Part shown: positions 60,726 to 64,000 of the stretch, piece after piece | Layout of the letters: each line of letters begins with the position of its first letter | Position numbering within the stretch: the first letter of the stretch is position 1 | Assembly: GCA_018064755.1 (NCBI GenBank) | Contig: JAGHUP010000001.1 | Coordinates: forward strand, 1 to 64,000 | Origin: Candidatus Crickella equi | GTDB taxonomy: Bacteria; Bacillota; Clostridia; Peptostreptococcales; Anaerovoracaceae | Length of the DNA stretch: 64,000 nucleotides | Direction: 5' to 3' | Made by a program: the position numbers and the translations under genes | The notes under the pieces: generated by a model | Told to the model about the DNA's origin: nothing | What the model saw: only the letters and a program-made list of their open reading frames with translations | Databases searched by the model: none

Positions 60726-61721
60726 TTACTCTCCCATTCTCTCTGCTCTATCCAGAATGCTCTGTGGTACATCAAGACCAAGAGCTGCTACGCTTGCCAT
60801 ATTGATTGCTGTTACACATTCCTTAGTCTGGAATTCTACAGGCATCTTAGCGATTTCAGCCAGAGGATCATCAGACTGGAGCAGTTTAACTGCCATTGCT
60901 GCAGTCTGCTTTCCAAGCTCTGTGTAGTCAATACCGAATGTCAGAGTTGCACCGTTTTCAACCATTCCTGGCTCTCCGCATACGATAGGGAGACCAACGC
61001 TATTAGCTGTCTCGGATACGAGTGCCATTGCATCGGATACTGTATTGTCTGTAGGAACATAGATGCAATCTACCTGACCCTTGAGAGACTCAATTGCTGA
61101 CTTTGCCTCATCAACAGTTGAGATTGTCTTCTGTACACATTCCATTCCATCCTTCTCAATCTGAGCCTTAGCGAGTTCGTACTGAGCTGCTGAGTTGGAC
61201 TCTGATGAGCAGTAGAATACTGCAACCTTCTTAGCCTTAGGCAGGAGCTCCTTAATAAGGTCAATCTGCTCTGCAACTGGGTTCATATCTGATGTGCCTG
61301 AGATGTTACCACCAGGTTCTTCGTTGCTAGCAACGAGCTGGGATGCAACTGCATCTGTTACTGCACTGAAGAGTACAGGAATGTCTGTAGTCTTTTCCTT
61401 CATTGCGCTTGCGGATGGAGTTGCAATTGCAAAGACTAAATCCGATTCATCATTGATAAGTGTGTCTGCGATTGTTGGACAGTTTGCTGTATCTGCTGCA
61501 GCAGACTGCATGTTAATTTTGATATTCTCGCCATCCTTGTAACCAGCCTCTTCAAGGCCTGCTACAAATCCATCGTAGCAGTTCTGCAGAGCTGTGAACT
61601 CTCCGAACTGCATAACGCCGATCTTAATCTGATCGCCTGAATCTGATGAGTCGCTACCGCCACAAGCAGTCAGCGAGAATACCATCAATACTGATAACAT
61701 AAGTGCTAAAAACTTCTTCAT
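60726..61721 (-). CDS. ABC transporter substrate-binding lipoprotein (ABC_sub_bind, TrpX-like)
   Basis: 331 residues. Lipoprotein signal peptide with lipobox LTAC (Cys 20) and a Ser/Gly/Asp-rich linker, then the periplasmic-binding fold of family PF04392 (IKIGVMQFGEFTALQNCYDGF...; PTDNTVSDAMALV; PIVCGEPGMV). TrpX relatives are predicted tryptophan binders in T-box(Trp) operons. Here the leader peptide is tyrosine-rich, so tyrosine or a derivative is the likely ligand. The start follows a GGGGAGGG site after a stable hairpin. Confidence 0.92.
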   Translation of the reverse strand: MKKFLALMLSVLMVFSLTACGGSDSSDSGDQIKIGVMQFGEFTALQNCYDGFVAGLEEAGYKDGENIKINMQSAAADTANCPTIADTLINDESDLVFAIATPSASAMKEKTTDIPVLFSAVTDAVASQLVASNEEPGGNISGTSDMNPVAEQIDLIKELLPKAKKVAVFYCSSESNSAAQYELAKAQIEKDGMECVQKTISTVDEAKSAIESLKGQVDCIYVPTDNTVSDAMALVSETANSVGLPIVCGEPGMVENGATLTFGIDYTELGKQTAAMAVKLLQSDDPLAEIAKMPVEFQTKECVTAINMASVAALGLDVPQSILDRAERMGE

Positions 61722-61734
61722 AAAACCCTCCCCG

Positions 61735-61773
61735 GGGTCGGTCCTACTGTCCTCTGTGAAAGAGGACTGACCC
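61735..61773 (-). other. Hairpin before the substrate-binding protein gene
   Basis: On the - strand GGGGTC...GACCCC encloses GTCCTCT/AGAGGAC. It lies between the attenuator and the ribosome binding site. It resembles in sequence style the GGGGAC hairpin at 16466-16505 (both flanked by CCCCCTTAT), so it may be a dispersed element. Confidence 0.5.
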
Positions 61774-61779
61774 CCTTAT

Positions 61780-61815
61780 TAAAATAAAAATACCCCGTAG
61801 CTCATTGCTACGGGG
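61780..61815 (-). terminator. Attenuator terminator of the ABC importer operon
   Basis: The perfect stem CCCCGTAGC/GCTACGGGG (61815-61807 / 61801-61793) with a 5-nt loop is followed by TATTTTTATTTT on the - strand. It sits between the leader peptide and the transporter genes, so it must be conditionally bypassed. Confidence 0.88.
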
Positions 61816-61867
61816 CTGATTAACGAATTAATTATTACGGTAAATCTTCACATAGCAAGCATCGTCT

Positions 61868-61927
61868 TCAATTGTTGAAGCCGTAATAATAATAGTAGTT
61901 TGCTCTGTGATTAATACGATTTAACAT
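61868..61927 (-). CDS. Tyrosine-rich leader peptide (19 aa)
   Basis: ATG at 61927, AAGGAGA 6 nt upstream, stop TGA at 61870-61868. The product is MLNRINHRANYYYYYGFNN, with five consecutive Tyr codons (61897-61883) and a Phe codon. It lies 35 bp downstream of the TTGACT/TAAAAT promoter and upstream of the terminator at 61780-61815. This is the architecture of ribosome-mediated attenuation. It is too short to be found by ordinary gene calling. Confidence 0.85.
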   Translation of the reverse strand: MLNRINHRANYYYYYGFNN

Positions 61928-61954
61928 AATACATCTCCTTGATAAGATGTCACA

Positions 61955-61983
61955 ATTTTACAGGAAAAATTTGTGAAAGTCAA
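61955..61983 (-). promoter_or_regulatory. Promoter of the tyrosine-attenuated ABC operon
   Basis: TTGACT (61983-61978), a 17-bp spacer and TAAAAT (61960-61955) on the - strand. Confidence 0.78.
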
Positions 61984-61992
61984 CGAATTTTA

Positions 61993-63090
61993 CTATTTTA
62001 TCCAGTCTTTAAACTGCTCACAAGCTAGCTCTATAAGCTTGTCCATGAGTTCTGGAGTTGGTACTCCGTCGTGTCTCCACAGCATTGGATACATTGAGAT
62101 ATTAGTGAAACCTGGAAGAGTGTTAATCTCATTGAATACTACTCTGGACCCGTTTACTTCAACGTCTGAATAGAAGAAGTCAACTCTTGCGAGACCTCTG
62201 CAGTCGAGAATCTTATACAGCTTAACTGCATAATTCTTAATCTCCTCAATTTCTTCTGTTGGCAGGTCTTCAACAATGCTAGTCTGAATCTCAGGATTCT
62301 TGTACTTGGCATCATAATCATAGAACTCTGCTGCTGCCCTTATTTCTCCAACTGATGAAGCTACTGGCTCTAGGTTGCCGAGAACTGCAACTTCGAATTC
62401 TCTTCCTATTATAGCCTTCTCTACGAGAACTTTGTGGTCATACTTGATTGCTTCGTCGATAGCCGCTTTGAGCTCTTCAGCCTTGTGAACCTTGGTAACT
62501 CCAACGGATGAACCTGCTGCAGATGGCTTAACGAATAGTGGCATATATCCACCAAGTTCATCGAGAGCCTTCTTGACCTGACCTTCTGTATCCTTCATGT
62601 AATTGGCAATTCTAACCACATAGTCATCAGCCATTCTAACGCCTGTCAGTTTAGCAAGTTGCTTGGCTGCTGTCTTATCCATGCAGTTAGCACTGGCCTT
62701 TACTCCAGATCCAACAAATGGAATCTCTGCCATCTGGAAGAGTCCCTGGATTTCTCCATCTTCTCCATGGTCTCCATGCAGAATAGGAACGATGCAGTCG
62801 AGCTTAATTAGCGAAGTCTTTCCCTCTTCATCGAACACCAAGAGTCCACCGTAGTTAGGATCTGCCGGCAGTGCACAACGCATTTTGTCTTTGCCGTTAA
62901 TCCAATTGCCGTTCTCAATCTCTTCAACGCTGGCACCAGTAACATACCAAGCGCCACCCTTGGTCATTCCAATTTGAACTACGTCGTACTTCTCTCTATC
63001 AAGAGCGCGAAGTACGTTGGCTGCCGAACACAGTGATACTTCATATTCGTCGGATTTGCCTCCGAATACTACTCCAATCTGTTTCTTCAT
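61993..63090 (-). CDS. ddl: D-alanine--D-alanine ligase
   Basis: 365 residues. N-terminal VVFGGKSDEYEVSLCSA, ATP-grasp domain with LFVKPSAAGSSVGV (~187-200), EFYDYDAKYKN and the C-terminal RVDFFYSDV...VFNEINTLPGFTNISMYP. It makes the D-Ala-D-Ala dipeptide for peptidoglycan. Length matches the family. It is 11 bp downstream of prmC. Confidence 0.96.
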   Translation of the reverse strand: MKKQIGVVFGGKSDEYEVSLCSAANVLRALDREKYDVVQIGMTKGGAWYVTGASVEEIENGNWINGKDKMRCALPADPNYGGLLVFDEEGKTSLIKLDCIVPILHGDHGEDGEIQGLFQMAEIPFVGSGVKASANCMDKTAAKQLAKLTGVRMADDYVVRIANYMKDTEGQVKKALDELGGYMPLFVKPSAAGSSVGVTKVHKAEELKAAIDEAIKYDHKVLVEKAIIGREFEVAVLGNLEPVASSVGEIRAAAEFYDYDAKYKNPEIQTSIVEDLPTEEIEEIKNYAVKLYKILDCRGLARVDFFYSDVEVNGSRVVFNEINTLPGFTNISMYPMLWRHDGVPTPELMDKLIELACEQFKDWIK

Positions 63091-63101
63091 GAGTTGCCTC
63101 C

Positions 63102-64000
63102 TTAGATCCTTTCAGCAATTACTGCTCTGTCGAGTCCTGCAAGATCCTTGATAACCTGAACTGGGCCGTACTCTTCAGACTCTTCAAGGAGTCTCTTAAC
63201 GGCGCGAGCCTGTTTGTCGCCAATTTCTAGGGCGAGAATTCCGCCCTTCTTGATATATCTTCCTGCCTTGTCTGCGATTTCTCTATAGAAGTCCAAACCA
63301 TCCTTGCCTCCGTCGAGAGCAATGCGAGGCTCGAAGTTCTTCACTTCTGTCTGAAGTGTCTCGATTACCTTGGACTCAATGTATGGAGGATTGCAGATGA
63401 AGACGTCATACTTGGAGCCCTTGGCGAGCGCCCCGAACATATCTCCAACCAGGAACATACATCTTCTATTTACATTATTATTATGAGCATTGTAATCAGC
63501 AACGCTGATTGCCTTGTCACTTACGTCTGTCATTGTAACTACTGCATCAGGGACGATGGAGGCAACTGAAACACCTATGGCTCCACTACCGGTGCACATA
63601 TCCAGAACCTGTGGATCGACCATGCCCTTCTGTGCCATCATTTTAGTTACATTCTCAACGAGAACTTCTGTGTCCTGACGCGGAATTAGAACGTTCTTGT
63701 TAACTCTAAATGTGAGGCCCATGAACTGCTGGTTTCCCAATATATACTGCATAGGAACACCCTTGAGTCTGAGCTTGATTCTCTTGATGTATTCTGTAAG
63801 CTTTTCCTTGTCGATGTGCTCACTTCCGCGTGTAATGATGTCTGCTCTAGACATTCCAGTCACGTGATCGAATATTATCATGGCCTCGTTCTTGCCGTTT
63901 TCAACTTTAACGAGCTGCATTTCTCCCCAACGAAGAGCCTTGTCATAAGTCAGCTCACTAGGAGTGTTCTCCTCTGTACTAGCAAGGAATTCCTTCTCGT
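63102..64000 (-). CDS. prmC: Release factor glutamine methyltransferase, truncated by window edge
   Basis: The SAM domain has VLDMCTGSGAIGVSVAS and the catalytic NPPYIES motif (Gln-binding). It methylates the GGQ glutamine of RF1/RF2; prfA is in this window. An ATG at 63920 would give 272 residues. However, the frame stays open upstream to 64000 and reads ...TYDKALRWGE before that Met, which matches the normal PrmC N-terminus. The true start is therefore beyond the window, possibly with an N-terminal fusion. Confidence 0.92.
   Translation of the reverse strand, partial: EKEFLASTEENTPSELTYDKALRWGEMQLVKVENGKNEAMIIFDHVTGMSRADIITRGSEHIDKEKLTEYIKRIKLRLKGVPMQYILGNQQFMGLTFRVNKNVLIPRQDTEVLVENVTKMMAQKGMVDPQVLDMCTGSGAIGVSVASIVPDAVVTMTDVSDKAISVADYNAHNNNVNRRCMFLVGDMFGALAKGSKYDVFICNPPYIESKVIETLQTEVKNFEPRIALDGGKDGLDFYREIADKAGRYIKKGGILALEIGDKQARAVKRLLEESEEYGPVQVIKDLAGLDRAVIAERI

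Noticed and set aside
61722-61992. T-box riboswitch upstream of the ABC importer
   Set aside because: I find no TGGNACCGCG-type T-box sequence. The leader peptide, competing stems and terminator explain the region.

Overview
The window looks like a chromosomal segment of a low-to-moderate GC anaerobic Gram-positive bacterium (Bacillota, Clostridia). I lean towards the amino-acid-fermenting Anaerovoracaceae / 'Family XIII' group. This rests on the gene content: a glycine cleavage cluster with split P subunits, single-chain Fe-S serine dehydratase, Fe-dependent alcohol dehydrogenase, MobV mobilisation genes, YolD/UvrX-type polymerase, strong AGGAGG ribosome binding sites and many secreted Fn3/BIG2 proteins. 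The taxon is an inference; no rRNA is present.

Layout. 1-505: non-coding DNA with a striking four-copy mirror-symmetric repeat, then tRNA-Arg(CCG). 507-2667: DMT permease and membrane metallophosphoesterase. 2710-3737: rplM-rpsI with a structured leader. 3720-10593: a 6.9-kb integrative mobilisable element inserted in the 3' end of rpsI. It has tyrosine integrase, Xre repressor with twin operators, an Xis-like protein, RepA-like ATPase, a small Cys-rich protein, a pMV158-type oriT, a MobV relaxase, and a MerR + yjdF cargo with a probable azaaromatic riboswitch. 10860-14430: a secreted BIG2/InlB-repeat protein and a HipA-like kinase/HTH pair behind two identical palindromes. 14433-21110: Nim-like flavoprotein, YolD + Y-family polymerase, AraC regulator, DUF1846, DUF1934 and HtrA protease. 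21129-24551: an inverted pair of ~340-bp non-coding repeats enclosing a nuclease-like gene, ispE and a GntR regulator. 24621-26010: Big_5 membrane protein and tadA. 26247-30611: gcvT-gcvH-gcvPA-gcvPB. 30903-34630: ThrE-type exporter and a divergent two-component pair. 34689-37109: lpdA and lplA, which complete the lipoate side of the glycine cleavage system. 37235-46250: a 2465-residue secreted repeat protein and an SGNH esterase. 46467-53676: alcohol dehydrogenase, C-GCAxxG redox protein, prmA, secreted 5'-nucleotidase, tyrS, upp, rpiB. 53680-58968: tsaC, prfA, secreted amidase, rpmE and serine dehydratase. 59028-61927: an ABC importer preceded by a 19-codon leader peptide with five consecutive Tyr codons and an attenuator. 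61993-64000: ddl and prmC, the latter running off the window.

How it fits together. Glycine cleavage, lipoate attachment, dihydrolipoyl dehydrogenase, serine dehydratase and the predicted tyrosine-responsive importer point to amino-acid fermentation. Five secreted proteins share a lysine-rich Fn3-like module and none has an LPXTG signal, so that module is a candidate retention device. The two strongest unusual items are the tyrosine leader-peptide attenuator at 61780-61983, a strategy uncommon in Gram-positives where T-boxes dominate, and the mobilisable element with its structured oriT-to-relaxase region.
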